64,000 bases of DNA, from NCBI GenBank assembly GCA_020403425.1, contig JADBXR010000008.1, positions 62,001-126,000 of the forward strand, in the 5' to 3' direction. The notes beneath the pieces are model-generated. The model ran no database searches, was not told the origin of the DNA, and saw only the letters and a program-made list of their open reading frames with translations. The stretch's first letter is position 1. Every line of letters starts with the position of its first letter. The DNA is from Chitinophagaceae bacterium. GTDB lineage: Bacteria; Bacteroidota; Bacteroidia; Chitinophagales; Chitinophagaceae. Shown one piece after another: positions 14,991-24,053 of this stretch. Position numbers and translations under genes: made by a program.

Positions 14991-17036
14991 CTAATTCACG
15001 AAATTCCACCAGAGACCAAAACGTATCCACAGGGCTGTGCCTGGGTAATTATTGGCCATAAAATTGGGCTTGTCAAACGTAAACCCCTTCTTTAGATTCA
15101 AGGTATTCAGGTTCTCCAGTCGAAAGAACCCTTTAAAACTCTTGATCCTGAAATGCAGAAAGGCTGCAATATCCGGCCGGTTGCTGATCGTATTGGTTTG
15201 TTGCACAAAATACTGACCCAGCATAGGCGAATAACCATCCGCCTTGTATGCGGTGTTATACCGGAGTTCCAGGCCGGTGGACAAGAAAAGATTAGTGGCA
15301 AAATTTCCCTCGAACGCAATCCTGTTACGGGTTAAGAGGAAGGGAATATTTACCGGCGGCTGTCCCGTAGTTTGCTGCACATGGATCTCCGTATACCAGT
15401 TCCAGTAACGGGATAAACGGAATTTCTTTTCTGCATTCAGGTGCAAGACATTGAACAGGCTTCCGTATTGTCTGGCTGTGAAGAAACTATCAAAATAGAG
15501 GTAGTTATTGACTGCAAAATATTCAGCTCCCAGTTTCCAGCCATTACGCGGGTTCTCGTATGAACCAAAGAGGCGGATAATATTTTCTTTCCCATAGGCA
15601 CTTCTGTTGGACACAGGAAAACTGCTCAAGCTGTTCAGTATGAAGGAAGGTGAACGGTTCACGTTCTGAAAACCAAGATTCAGGTATCCCAGTTTCTTAC
15701 CCAGCATACGTTTCATGCTGATGTATGCAGCGTAATCTCCCGCATGGAATCCATTCAGGTATAACTGTCCCGTAGCTTCCAGGTCCCATACCTGGTTGCG
15801 GGTACGGTTACGGTATTCACCCAGTACGGAAAGGTTGTACATGGAGATGGTTGCCACCGAATCATTGAACGTGCCCTTCAGGTTCTGTAATGCTATTCCG
15901 GCTTTCAGGAACTGTGCCAGATTGTTCTTATCCGGAAAAGAGATCAGGCTGAATTCATTATTCAGGTCACTCCAGGCATCTTTGAAACTGAGCGGAACGT
16001 TGCTGGGAGTGCTATAATTAAAGTATTTCTGGTAACGTGCGGAATCAACGAACTTATCCAGGAAATTATAATTACTTCCAGTGTAGCGGAACGTATGCTC
16101 TATCCTGAAACGCGGATAGAACAGCTGGTAGGTTACGGAATCGGTGACCAGGGAATCCCTGGAACCGATATCATAATGATGCCGGTACAGGAACGTACTG
16201 TTTTTATAGATATTACCTGTGTTGACTGCTGTGTTAAAGGGATTACGCCCTGCGGCCCCTGCCCTTCCCATCCTTGTTTCCAGTTCATAGGGATCATTGA
16301 GCGCTAGACTATCCAGCTTGCTCACATCCTGCAAACCACCGTTTTCGGAAGAAGCGCTTTTATTGGAGATGAAAACAAAAAAGTTCTCATACTTCTTATT
16401 CAGCGTTTGGTAATGCACGGCAAATCGGAAATTATTCTGGCTGGCATTCTGGTTCTTCAGGTTACCCGGTGCATTATTAAAACGATATTCCACTGAAAAG
16501 TTGAGGTTACTGTTCCGGTTCTGCGTATGTAATACACTCAATAGCTGCTCGGCCTTACTACCCAACACATAGGAGAGTTCCGTATAAGGCCGGGTGGTTT
16601 GAAACAAACGTGTCCCTTCCAACGTATAGGCATATACATCGTACTGGTGGAAACCCGCATCAAAACCGGGTCTCATAATCGGGTTGAAGAAAAAGGATTG
16701 TGAAGCAGTAGAATAGTTCCCCAACGTATGGTAATAGTATGGAAGCGGGAAACGTGTGGTGAAATCGTTGATAGAGGAATCGATCGTACGCAACCTGCTG
16801 GAGTCAAAGAACTTATAATAGATGGTAATGGAATCTGCATTCCTGTCACGCCGCTGCAAAGAATCGTTACCCGTATTCTTTTTCATCATCCGGCCCTGGC
16901 TATCGTAAGTGATATTACCGGTATTGCTCTGCAGATTACCCAATTGCCCAAAACGGGTCTGCGCCTGCAAAATGCCGTTGCCGGACAACAGCAACAACAG
17001 GCAAACCAATATGTTCCGGGCGAATGGTAAATGCAT
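14991..17036 (-). CDS. Putative porin (Bacteroidota Porin_10 type)
   Basis: A 681-aa predicted outer membrane protein. A cleavable signal peptide (about 1-26, ending GILQAQ) is followed by a long run of amphipathic beta strands alternating with short turns. Aromatic girdle residues are frequent (YFAVNNYLYFDSFF, NWYTEIHVQQTTG), and the last residues GLWWNFVN form a typical C-terminal strand. The NSNLNFSVEYRFNNAPG and FFVFISNKSASSENGG regions fit the family of large Bacteroidota putative porins. Substrate and gating are unknown. It is likely the second gene of an operon with purine nucleoside phosphorylase, 103 bp upstream, an arrangement that could reflect co-expression only. Confidence 0.8.
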   Translation of the reverse strand: MHLPFARNILVCLLLLLSGNGILQAQTRFGQLGNLQSNTGNITYDSQGRMMKKNTGNDSLQRRDRNADSITIYYKFFDSSRLRTIDSSINDFTTRFPLPYYYHTLGNYSTASQSFFFNPIMRPGFDAGFHQYDVYAYTLEGTRLFQTTRPYTELSYVLGSKAEQLLSVLHTQNRNSNLNFSVEYRFNNAPGNLKNQNASQNNFRFAVHYQTLNKKYENFFVFISNKSASSENGGLQDVSKLDSLALNDPYELETRMGRAGAAGRNPFNTAVNTGNIYKNSTFLYRHHYDIGSRDSLVTDSVTYQLFYPRFRIEHTFRYTGSNYNFLDKFVDSARYQKYFNYSTPSNVPLSFKDAWSDLNNEFSLISFPDKNNLAQFLKAGIALQNLKGTFNDSVATISMYNLSVLGEYRNRTRNQVWDLEATGQLYLNGFHAGDYAAYISMKRMLGKKLGYLNLGFQNVNRSPSFILNSLSSFPVSNRSAYGKENIIRLFGSYENPRNGWKLGAEYFAVNNYLYFDSFFTARQYGSLFNVLHLNAEKKFRLSRYWNWYTEIHVQQTTGQPPVNIPFLLTRNRIAFEGNFATNLFLSTGLELRYNTAYKADGYSPMLGQYFVQQTNTISNRPDIAAFLHFRIKSFKGFFRLENLNTLNLKKGFTFDKPNFMANNYPGTALWIRFGLWWNFVN

Positions 17037-17139
17037 GCTTACAAATGTGCAATAAATTATGGGTAAAGCTACTAAGGATCACGTTAAAAAGTCGGGAGCA
17101 GGGCCGTGTCAAATTCGATTTGCCAACGCTCCGCTACCC

Positions 17140-17961
17140 TTACAGGCTTTTCACCAACTCCGTGAACAAGACCGTTAATTTAGGTTCTGCTGCATGGGCG
17201 GCCTCCAGCACCTCCTCGTGTGTAATGGTATTGTCCTCCTCACGGATGCCCAGATCGGTAATGACACTCACTGCAAAGACCTTCATACCGCAATGTACCG
17301 CAGCAATGGTCTCCTGTACGGTGCTCATTCCTACGGCATCACCTCCCAGGATATGGATCAGCTTATATTCTGCCCTTGTTTCAAAAGTGGGACCGGTAAC
17401 CCCTGTGTATACTCCCTGGTGAACCTTGATCTGGTGTCGGTCAGCGATATCGCATACCTTTTTGATCAGTTCCTTGTTGTAAGGCTCACTCATATCGGGG
17501 AATCGCGTTCCCAAAGCATCTTCATTTTTACCCAATAAAGGGTTCTCGGTGAAAAAACTGATATGGTCCTTAATGATCATCAGGTCACCGATCTCGAATT
17601 CGGGATTGACCCCACCAGCTGCATTGGATAACAGCAGTGTTTCTACACCCAGCAAACGCATCACCCGAACAGGGAAACAAACTTGTTGTGCCGTATACCC
17701 CTCATAATAATGAAAACGGCCGGCCATGACCCATACTTTTTTACCACCCAGTTCGCCAAAGATCAAACGTCCTTTATGCCCCTGCACCGTACTAACCGGG
17801 AAATTAGGGATCTCTGAATAGGGAATTTCTTTCTCCGCTATAATCACGTTGGCAAGGTTGCCAAGCCCACTACCTAAGATAATTCCGGTAGTAGCCTGTC
17901 CTGACACCTGTTTCCGAATAAAGTTCACTGTTTCCTGCAAGTGCTGCATGATATCTGACAT
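17140..17961 (-). CDS. punA: Purine-nucleoside phosphorylase (trimeric, type I)
   Basis: Cleaves purine nucleosides with phosphate to give the base and ribose-1-phosphate (purine salvage, cytoplasm). The 273-aa length fits the trimeric class. Motifs are GIILGSGLG (phosphate-binding Ser, about 27-33), GHKGRL, GRFHYYEGY, LSNAAGGVNPEF, and VGMSTVQETIAA with the conserved Met-Ser-Thr and Glu of the ribose/base site. VITDLGI replaces the VxxN motif of mammalian enzymes, as in many bacteria. The ATG at 17961 lies about 19 bp after a perfect -7 element. It heads a probable operon with the porin gene. Confidence 0.92.
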   Translation of the reverse strand: MSDIMQHLQETVNFIRKQVSGQATTGIILGSGLGNLANVIIAEKEIPYSEIPNFPVSTVQGHKGRLIFGELGGKKVWVMAGRFHYYEGYTAQQVCFPVRVMRLLGVETLLLSNAAGGVNPEFEIGDLMIIKDHISFFTENPLLGKNEDALGTRFPDMSEPYNKELIKKVCDIADRHQIKVHQGVYTGVTGPTFETRAEYKLIHILGGDAVGMSTVQETIAAVHCGMKVFAVSVITDLGIREEDNTITHEEVLEAAHAAEPKLTVLFTELVKSL

Positions 17962-17979
17962 ATGCTAAAAATTAGTTGG

Positions 17980-17987
17980 CAAAGATA
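17980..17987 (-). promoter_or_regulatory. Promoter -7 element (TATCTTTG) for the phosphorylase gene
   Basis: Reads TATCTTTG on the minus strand, exact TAnnTTTG, ending 18 bp before the ATG at 17961. No clean TTG at 19-20 bp spacing. Confidence 0.45.
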
Positions 17988-18079
17988 ACGATATGCCGGT
18001 TACCGTACAGAACTGAGCCTCTAATAGTTATATAGCTTTTCGAGGAGAGGTGTCGCTCCATAGTAGTCCTACCGCCAAT

Positions 18080-18110
18080 AAAAAGGCCACTACGCAGAGC
18101 GTAGTGGCCT
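18080..18110 (-). terminator. Intrinsic terminator of the cold shock gene
   Basis: AGGCCACTACGC (18084-18095), loop AGA, GCGTAGTGGCCT (18099-18110): perfect 12-bp stem. On the minus strand it is followed by a run of T. It lies 25 bp after the cold shock gene stop. Confidence 0.85.
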
Positions 18111-18134
18111 ATGATAGGTTAAGAAAGTTCAGAG

Positions 18135-18338
18135 TTAACTTAAACGCTTAACGTTAACGGCATTCAAGCCTTTACGTCCTTCCTGTACATCAAAAATGAC
18201 TTTGTCATTTGCTTCGATCTGATCGATCAGGCCATTGGCATGTACGAAAGTTTCTTTGCTGGAGTTATCATGCTTAATAAATCCAAAACCTTTTTCTTCG
18301 TTAAAGAACTTTACAGTTCCTGTGATTTGTGTGTCCAT
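18135..18338 (-). CDS. Cold shock protein, CspA family
   Basis: A 67-residue single cold-shock domain (OB fold) that binds single-stranded RNA and DNA and melts RNA structure. RNP1 is KGFGFI (about 16-21) and RNP2 is the TFVHAN segment (about 30-35); the GTVKFFNEEKG opening is typical. It is monocistronic, with a terminator just downstream. The probable -7 element at 18367-18374 gives a leader of only about 20-25 nt, unlike the long thermosensing leader of E. coli cspA. Whether it responds to cold cannot be told from sequence. Confidence 0.93.
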   Translation of the reverse strand: MDTQITGTVKFFNEEKGFGFIKHDNSSKETFVHANGLIDQIEANDKVIFDVQEGRKGLNAVNVKRLS

Positions 18339-18366
18339 TTGTAAAATTGTAAATAATTAATGGCGG

Positions 18367-18374
18367 CGAAGGTA
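18367..18374 (-). promoter_or_regulatory. Promoter -7 element (TACCTTCG) for the cold shock gene
   Basis: Reads TACCTTCG on the minus strand, one mismatch to TAnnTTTG, 28 bp upstream of the ATG. Confidence 0.35.
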
Positions 18375-18580
18375 ACCCTAAATAGCATCGCCACCTAATA
18401 AATATGGTCCAGAACTGTTAAATAACAGCCAATACGCTGTTTTACAGCCTGATAACCGTACTCATCTCAGATTCATCCGTTCATATAACAATCGTGCAGG
18501 TGAAATGCAAAATGCAAGGGCTGACTTATCTTAGCGAGCAAAGTAACCGTTCATACTAACCTGTAAATCGAATCGATCTG

Positions 18581-19171
18581 ATGTTTGGCATCTCCTATTT
18601 AGACATATCCGGTGCGCTCGGACTCTGCGCCACGGCTCTGCTTAGCTTCAATTTTCTGCTGGGCATCTTACTGAGTACCGCTTATAAACGTTCTGTATAC
18701 TGGAAAAAACTACCCTCCATCATACAACAGATCAGCATAGATCGCCTGCATAACTGGACGGCTTACCTCGCTTTGTTTTTTGTGGTATCTCATCCTTTGT
18801 TCCTGCTGCTGGATAAAGAACAGGCTTTTACATTACGCGATATACTCTGGCCCGTAGCCGCCCCCAAACAAGCCAATATCGTCATGCTGGGAACGATCAG
18901 CTTTTATGCGTTACTTATCGTAATCATCACCACACAGAAAATGGTCAAAAAAAGACTGGGGTTCCGATTATGGAAGAACATTCACCTGGTATCGTATGCC
19001 ACGGCCCTGTTGTTCCTGTTCCATGGATTATTGATGGACCCCTTATTGAAAGACAGGCCCACGGACTGGCTGGATGCTGAAAAGTTCTTTTCGGAATTCT
19101 GCCTTTTGCTGATCCTCGCTGCCATGACCCTGCGCATCAGGTATCATTTTACAGCAAAAGCCAATGCTTAA
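18581..19171 (+). CDS. Ferric reductase-like transmembrane heme protein
   Basis: A 196-residue membrane protein with about five or six hydrophobic segments. It has two pairs of histidines on successive helices: RLHNWTAY (His57) and VSHPLF (His71), then NIHLVSY (His134) and LFHGLL (His148). This spacing fits a bis-heme ferric-reductase-like (cytochrome b) domain. It lacks the FAD/NAD-binding half of ferric reductases and NOX enzymes, so it must take electrons from a separate partner or be a small MsrQ-like or cytochrome-type member. No MsrP gene is adjacent. It is a lone rightward gene between the divergent cold shock gene and the convergent MFS gene. Confidence 0.75.
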   Translation: MFGISYLDISGALGLCATALLSFNFLLGILLSTAYKRSVYWKKLPSIIQQISIDRLHNWTAYLALFFVVSHPLFLLLDKEQAFTLRDILWPVAAPKQANIVMLGTISFYALLIVIITTQKMVKKRLGFRLWKNIHLVSYATALLFLFHGLLMDPLLKDRPTDWLDAEKFFSEFCLLLILAAMTLRIRYHFTAKANA

Positions 19172-19202
19172 TTCATTTCACGACTCAGCGACAGGATACA
19201 AT

Positions 19203-20423
19203 TTATTTTGTATGGTCTTTGCGGAGCGCAATATAGGCCCAGATGGCACTGGCCAGCATAAATACAGCACCCAATAAAAAGGATGCCCCCGGAAAATAAA
19301 CGGGAGCTTCCTTATGTGTGAAATAAGCGAAGAGATTGGTCATCATCAGCGGCCCTACGATGGATGTTGCACTCATGAGGCTGGTCAACGCCCCTTGTAA
19401 CTCACCCTGTTCATTGGGTGGCACATGTCCGGAAATGATGGACTGCAAGGCCGGTCCTGCGATCCCTCCCAGGCAATACGGGATGAGGAACACGAACATC
19501 ATCCAACTTTGTGAGGCAAAAGCGAACAATAGCAGTCCCAATGCATACAATCCCAACCCGATGTACACGCTCCTTTCATTACCCAAACGGGGATTCACGA
19601 CACGTACCAGTCCACCCTGTACCGCAGCCACCAGCACCCCGATCACTCCCAGGGATATCCCGATCATCTTTGGTGTCCACTTGAATCTTTCAATATTAAA
19701 AAAGCTCCAGTTACTTTGTACGGCATGTGCGGCAAGGTAGATCAACACAAAGGACCCGATCAATCCACCTACAGCCGGGTATTTGCGTAACTGTAACAGT
19801 GAGCCCAGCGGGTTGGCCCTTTTCCATTCAAAAGGCCTGCGGTGTTCCTTATCGAGCGACTCGGGCAATACGAAATACCCATATAACCAGTTCATCAAAG
19901 CCAGACAGGCGGCCACTATAAAGGGAACACGGGGCCCCAGTTCACCCAGCAAACCGCCCAGGAGCGGGCCAATAATGAACCCCAGCCCGAATGCGGCGCC
20001 GATCATCCCGAAATTCTGTGCGCGGTTCTCGGGGGTACTGATATCAGCTATATAAGCAGAAGCGGTAGTGAAACTGGCACCGGTGACACCGGCGATCAAA
20101 CGTCCGAGAAATAACCAGGCAATGGTAGGAGCGAAAGAAAGCAAGAGGTAATCGATACCGAAACCAAAAAGGGAAAACAACAGAACAGGGCGTCTACCAT
20201 ACTTATCACTCAGGTTCCCCAGTACCGGGGCAAAAAGAAACTGCATAAAAGCATAGGCGAAGGTGAGCCATCCACCGTATTGCGAAGCTTTGCTGATATC
20301 ATCCACACCCAGCAACTGTTCGATCAGTTGGGGCATCACCGGGATGATGACACCAAAACCGGTAACATCTATCAGCAGTGTGATAAAGATAAAACCCATT
20401 GCCGCTTTCCGGTTCATTGCCAT
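19203..20423 (-). CDS. MFS transporter, TetA-like (TCR/Tet family)
   Basis: A 406-aa inner membrane proton antiporter with 12 predicted membrane segments. The MFS motif A is [14 protein letters not shown] between segments 2 and 3; the sequence [17 protein letters not shown] in segment 1 and [25 protein letters not shown] in segment 4 resemble tetracycline-efflux proteins. Chromosomal relatives in Bacteroidota are common and often have unknown substrates, so tetracycline resistance should not be assumed. No TetR-type gene is next to it. The -7 element at 20428-20435 sits 4 bp before the start codon. The reductase-like gene lies 51 bp upstream, on the same strand. Confidence 0.85.
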   Translation of the reverse strand: MAMNRKAAMGFIFITLLIDVTGFGVIIPVMPQLIEQLLGVDDISKASQYGGWLTFAYAFMQFLFAPVLGNLSDKYGRRPVLLFSLFGFGIDYLLLSFAPTIAWLFLGRLIAGVTGASFTTASAYIADISTPENRAQNFGMIGAAFGLGFIIGPLLGGLLGELGPRVPFIVAACLALMNWLYGYFVLPESLDKEHRRPFEWKRANPLGSLLQLRKYPAVGGLIGSFVLIYLAAHAVQSNWSFFNIERFKWTPKMIGISLGVIGVLVAAVQGGLVRVVNPRLGNERSVYIGLGLYALGLLLFAFASQSWMMFVFLIPYCLGGIAGPALQSIISGHVPPNEQGELQGALTSLMSATSIVGPLMMTNLFAYFTHKEAPVYFPGASFLLGAVFMLASAIWAYIALRKDHTK

Positions 20424-20427
20424 GTAT

Positions 20428-20435
20428 CAAAATTA
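20428..20435 (-). promoter_or_regulatory. Promoter -7 element (TAATTTTG) directly before the MFS start
   Basis: Reads TAATTTTG on the minus strand, exact TAnnTTTG, with only four bases between it and the ATG at 20423. A second exact element, TATATTTG, lies at 20460-20467 and would give a leader of about 30 nt. Confidence 0.45.
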
Positions 20436-20474
20436 AAGTGCGTGTAAAATAAAAGGCGACAAATATAAGAAAAA

Positions 20475-21533
20475 TCACACCTGTTCCCTGGTTACGCCCG
20501 GCACTTCCAGAATCAGGTCGGCACCATAGGCTCCGGCAGGTGTCTGATAACCTATCTTCAGGTTTCCTGCCAGCACTTTCTGTACGATCAGCAGGCTACT
20601 GATAGCGGTCAATGTATATCCTTCCGGACAACGCATACGAACGGTCCGGGTCTCACCGGCAGTGTTCCTGGCTTCACCCCATACCAGACTCACCGCTTTG
20701 GCACGCATGGCATCGGAAGGCCCTGCAGGCTGTTTTTTGATCCTCTTTTTTGCTAAGTTGCGGACAAAGGAACTACGCAGTATCCAATTATAGAGCGATT
20801 GCCACTTCAGAAGCTGGAATGTTTTTGGCGGCACCGCTGTGTACGTCTCTATATTGGGGATGCCAGTGGTGCTGTATGCCGTTGATACATCACCCCAGGG
20901 GATTGTCATGACGAACAGTTTCTTTTCACCAAAATCGATCCATTCACCCTTGTGCCCCAAAGGTTTCCTGACGATCTTTCCATTTTCCCTCACGGCTCCT
21001 CCTTCACCCAGTCCTTCCGCCATGGTAGTAGCGGTGCCATGCGAGAGTTTACCACCCAGTGTGGCAAAAGCCAGTTTCAATTGTGTGGCATCAGGCAATA
21101 GACCCTTTACGTACAGGGCTGTGCAATCGGTAGGCACCACATCGAAACCTACGCCGGGCATCAACATGACACCTGCATCTTTTGCCCGGGCATCCAGTTG
21201 TTTGGCCATTTCGAATACTGCGATCTCACCGGTAATATCAAGGTAATGGGTATGTGTGGCCAGGCAGGCTTCCATCATTTTACGGGCCGTGAACTGAAAA
21301 GGGCCTGCAGCATGCAACACAACCGAAACCTCCTGCAATGAGCTTTGTAACGCAGCTGTATCTGCCAGATCGATCACCTGGTAAGGATATCCCAGCTTTT
21401 GTGATAATTCCTGCAAGGCTTTCTCATTACGCCCCGCAAGAATAGGAGAAAGTCCGTAACTGGCGGCCAGACCGGCTATCAGCCTACCGGTATATCCATT
21501 GGCCCCATACAAAAGGAAAGTATTGTTTTGCAT
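20475..21533 (-). CDS. Saccharopine dehydrogenase-like NAD(P)-binding protein
   Basis: A 352-aa cytoplasmic reductase-like protein. A Rossmann fold at the N-terminus carries LYGANGYTGRLIAGLAA (Gly-rich loop, about 7-20) and VVLHAAGPF. The middle has VGFDVVPTDCTALYVKGLLPDATQL and GTATTMAEGLGEGG. The C-terminal domain ends with YTLTAISSLLIVQKVLAGN and TPAGAYGADLIL. This is the pattern of the large saccharopine-dehydrogenase-related family that includes mycobacterial trans-acting enoyl reductases; it is probably not true lysine-pathway saccharopine dehydrogenase. The real substrate is unknown. It is followed by the MFS gene, and the DUF4382 gene upstream ends at its own terminator. Confidence 0.8.
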   Translation of the reverse strand: MQNNTFLLYGANGYTGRLIAGLAASYGLSPILAGRNEKALQELSQKLGYPYQVIDLADTAALQSSLQEVSVVLHAAGPFQFTARKMMEACLATHTHYLDITGEIAVFEMAKQLDARAKDAGVMLMPGVGFDVVPTDCTALYVKGLLPDATQLKLAFATLGGKLSHGTATTMAEGLGEGGAVRENGKIVRKPLGHKGEWIDFGEKKLFVMTIPWGDVSTAYSTTGIPNIETYTAVPPKTFQLLKWQSLYNWILRSSFVRNLAKKRIKKQPAGPSDAMRAKAVSLVWGEARNTAGETRTVRMRCPEGYTLTAISSLLIVQKVLAGNLKIGYQTPAGAYGADLILEVPGVTREQV

Positions 21534-21561
21534 GAGGTAATGTACAAAGAATCCTGCGCAT

Positions 21562-21588
21562 AAAAAAGGGGAGCCTCACGGCTCCCCT
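21562..21588 (-). terminator. Intrinsic terminator of the DUF4382 gene
   Basis: AGGGGAGCC (21567-21575), loop TCAC, GGCTCCCCT (21580-21588): perfect 9-bp stem, followed by a run of T on the minus strand, 20 bp after the gene's stop. Confidence 0.85.
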
Positions 21589-21607
21589 GATTGGTTGTTT
21601 GCTTATA

Positions 21608-22474
21608 TTATTTTCTGAGTGTGATGATACCTACAGAGGTCTCACCTGTTGTTTTGACACTGATGTTGTTGATCGTTGTATCAATGTATCCATTGGAGGC
21701 GTTCACATACAGGGAGTAGTTACCTGCTTTCAGGCCACGCATCTTAAAGTAACCTTCTTTATTGGGAAGTGCGTAAGCGGTATCGGTCTGGTTAAATAAG
21801 GTCAACACAGGATACGCTTCTTTGGGTCCAACCCTACCTGCCACACTTGCGGAATTGTTCACCACAAAGAAATGGAACACGGGTTTCAGAATGAAACGGT
21901 TATTGTCCTGTACGATGGAGCGGCTCACATCAAAATCGAGCCAGAGGCGTTTTTTGCCGGGAGCATGTTCTTCGCACTCATTTCCTTTTAATTTGATGAG
22001 TACATATCCTTTATCATTAGGCGGCACGGCCAGTGGATAGGTTACGCTGTCCTTTACAACCGAGTTGTTGGTACCCAGCTCTATTTTGATCAGGCGAATA
22101 GAACCTTTGGTAATACCTGCATTTGCCAGGATGGTGTCGGCACCATTACGGAACTTCAGGATATCGTACACGCCGGGGGCTATTCCGAGGTCTTCCCAAA
22201 CAAAAGAAGAATCCTTTCTTCGGTCATCCTCCCCTCTCCTGTCCCAATCATCGTTATCATGCCTGCGGGTATCGCTACTGGTATCCACCAGTACTTTTAC
22301 CGAGCGGATATCAATGTATACGTTGTCAAAGAAGCCGGGACCATCCGTCAGGTACAGGGATAGCTGTTCCTTACCTCTCATGTTCACCTCCGAAGAAGTG
22401 CTTTTGTTACAGGCTGTCATCAGAAGTGATGCAGCAACAACCACCATAGCGGCTGCGAAGATGTGTTTTTTCAT
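21608..22474 (-). CDS. DUF4382 domain lipoprotein
   Basis: From ATG 22474 the protein is 288 aa and opens with a lipoprotein signal (MKKHIFAAAMVVVAASLLMTAC; lipobox LMTAC), so it is an envelope lipoprotein. A DUF4382 domain (about 35-195) begins LSLYLTDGPGFFDNVYIDI and has RLWLDFDVSRSIV near its end. A carboxypeptidase-regulatory-like beta domain follows (about 200-288; AGRVGPKEAYPVLTLFN, FKMRGLKAGNYSLYVNA). A highly charged Asp/Arg-rich insert (about 62-80) interrupts the first domain. Function unknown. The frame open upstream to 22636 lacks a signal and is not used. Confidence 0.8.
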   Translation of the reverse strand: MKKHIFAAAMVVVAASLLMTACNKSTSSEVNMRGKEQLSLYLTDGPGFFDNVYIDIRSVKVLVDTSSDTRRHDNDDWDRRGEDDRRKDSSFVWEDLGIAPGVYDILKFRNGADTILANAGITKGSIRLIKIELGTNNSVVKDSVTYPLAVPPNDKGYVLIKLKGNECEEHAPGKKRLWLDFDVSRSIVQDNNRFILKPVFHFFVVNNSASVAGRVGPKEAYPVLTLFNQTDTAYALPNKEGYFKMRGLKAGNYSLYVNASNGYIDTTINNISVKTTGETSVGIITLRK

Positions 22475-22733
22475 GTGCGTAGATTTTAAAGTAGCATTCG
22501 CCCATAGATTGGTGACTGTTTGGATCCTGATGAACCTAACAACAACCATACTAAGCTGCGTCAACGATTTGTTAAAGAAATTTTTCATGCTCCTATTCAT
22601 ATATTTTCCGTTTTTGATATAACAAGTACTTGGCATACAAGTGTTTGTTTTTCAAAAAATTACCAGTTTTTGACCCAAGCCCGCCGGTCGCAGGCATTTG
22701 TTACTTAACTTGGCAGAAATCAATGAATGCTTC

Positions 22734-24032
22734 ATGAGAAAGATACCAGCCTTTGTTCTGGCGTTGCTTCTGTGTAATCAAATTTTTTCACAGCCCCTTT
22801 CCGACGCCGAAAAAAAGATCATCCGTTATATTGACCTCCATATGCCCGATGCAGAAAAATTACTGGCAGATGTGGTGAACATCAACAGCGGGACCCTGAA
22901 TAAGACAGGCGTTCGACAGGTAGGCGATGTTTTTGCAAAAGAGTTTGCCAAAGCCGGTTTTAGCACCGAATGGATCAACCTGCCTGACTCACTGAAAAGA
23001 GCGGGGCACCTGGTTGCTACCCGCAAAGGAAAAAAGGGAAAGAAGATTTTCCTGATAGGCCATCTGGATACTGTTTTTGAACCCGACATGCCATTTTCTC
23101 CTTACAAGCGTTTAAATGATTCTACTGCGACGGGCCAGGGTGTAAATGACATGAAAGGAGGAGATGTAGTGGTAGTGATGGCCTTACAGGCATTGCAATC
23201 CTTGGGATTACTGGACGACACACAGATCATCGCGTATTTTACGGGTGACGAAGAAAGATCGGGGCAACCTACCAGTGTTAGCCGGAAAGATTTTATAGAA
23301 CGTGCCAAAACCTGTGATGTGGCCCTGGCGTTTGAAGGCGCCAACGGACTGAATTCCATTGCCACAGCCCGCAGGGGTAGCAGCGGTTGGCAACTTCATG
23401 TGACCGGTAAAACAGGTCATTCCTCGGGTGTATTCAGTTCGGGTGCCGGTTATGGCGCTATTTATGAGGCTGCCCGCATCCTGAACAGTTTCCGCGAGGA
23501 ACTGAGTACGGAAAAATACCTCACTTTCAACCCCGGCCTCATACTGGGCGGATCCGAAATGATATATGAAGAAGCCAGGGCACGTGGGGAAGCATTGGGC
23601 AAGACCAATATCATCTCTCCGCAGACCGTGGTTACCGGCGACCTCCGTTTCCTGACCGAAGCACAGAAAGAAGCTGCGCGGGAAAAAATGCGCCGGATCG
23701 TTGCCAGAAACCTGAATGGCAGCAAAGCAGAAATCAAATTCCAGGACGGTATCCCTGCCATGGAACCTACAGAAGGCAATGCCAGGTTACTGGATGTTGT
23801 AAGCGGCGTGACCAAAGCCATGGGATTGGGGCCCACCAAGGCCGGGGACCCTGGTTCAAGGGGCGCAGGAGATATCTCTTATGTAGCCAGGTATATGAAG
23901 GGAAGCATCGATGGACTGGGTGCTTCGGGCCGTGGGGCACATGCACCAGGTGAAACCATCAACCTGAAAGAGTTTCCCCAACTGATACAAAGGGCTGCTT
24001 TGCTCATCTACCGTTTAACCCATACTGATTAA
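22734..24032 (+). CDS. Secreted M20-family metallopeptidase (glutamate carboxypeptidase-like)
   Basis: A 432-aa zinc peptidase exported by an N-terminal signal peptide (MRKIPAFVLALLLCNQIFSQ). Di-zinc ligand motifs are visible: IGHLDTVFEP (His, Asp), GVNDMKGG (bridging Asp), GDEER (catalytic and metal Glu) and the last ligand in GRGAHAPGE. A dimerisation domain lies between about 205 and 320. The closest named group is carboxypeptidase G2-like, which removes C-terminal glutamate or similar residues. The ATG at 22734 is chosen because it starts the signal peptide. The secreted NIPSNAP gene is 21 bp downstream and the two should form an operon. Confidence 0.9.
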   Translation: MRKIPAFVLALLLCNQIFSQPLSDAEKKIIRYIDLHMPDAEKLLADVVNINSGTLNKTGVRQVGDVFAKEFAKAGFSTEWINLPDSLKRAGHLVATRKGKKGKKIFLIGHLDTVFEPDMPFSPYKRLNDSTATGQGVNDMKGGDVVVVMALQALQSLGLLDDTQIIAYFTGDEERSGQPTSVSRKDFIERAKTCDVALAFEGANGLNSIATARRGSSGWQLHVTGKTGHSSGVFSSGAGYGAIYEAARILNSFREELSTEKYLTFNPGLILGGSEMIYEEARARGEALGKTNIISPQTVVTGDLRFLTEAQKEAAREKMRRIVARNLNGSKAEIKFQDGIPAMEPTEGNARLLDVVSGVTKAMGLGPTKAGDPGSRGAGDISYVARYMKGSIDGLGASGRGAHAPGETINLKEFPQLIQRAALLIYRLTHTD

Positions 24033-24053
24033 TCAATAAATACCAACAACACC

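Noticed and set aside
19203..20423. Tetracycline-resistance gene
   Set aside because: TetA-like motifs are shared by many chromosomal MFS proteins. There is no adjacent TetR gene or mobile element; substrate left open.
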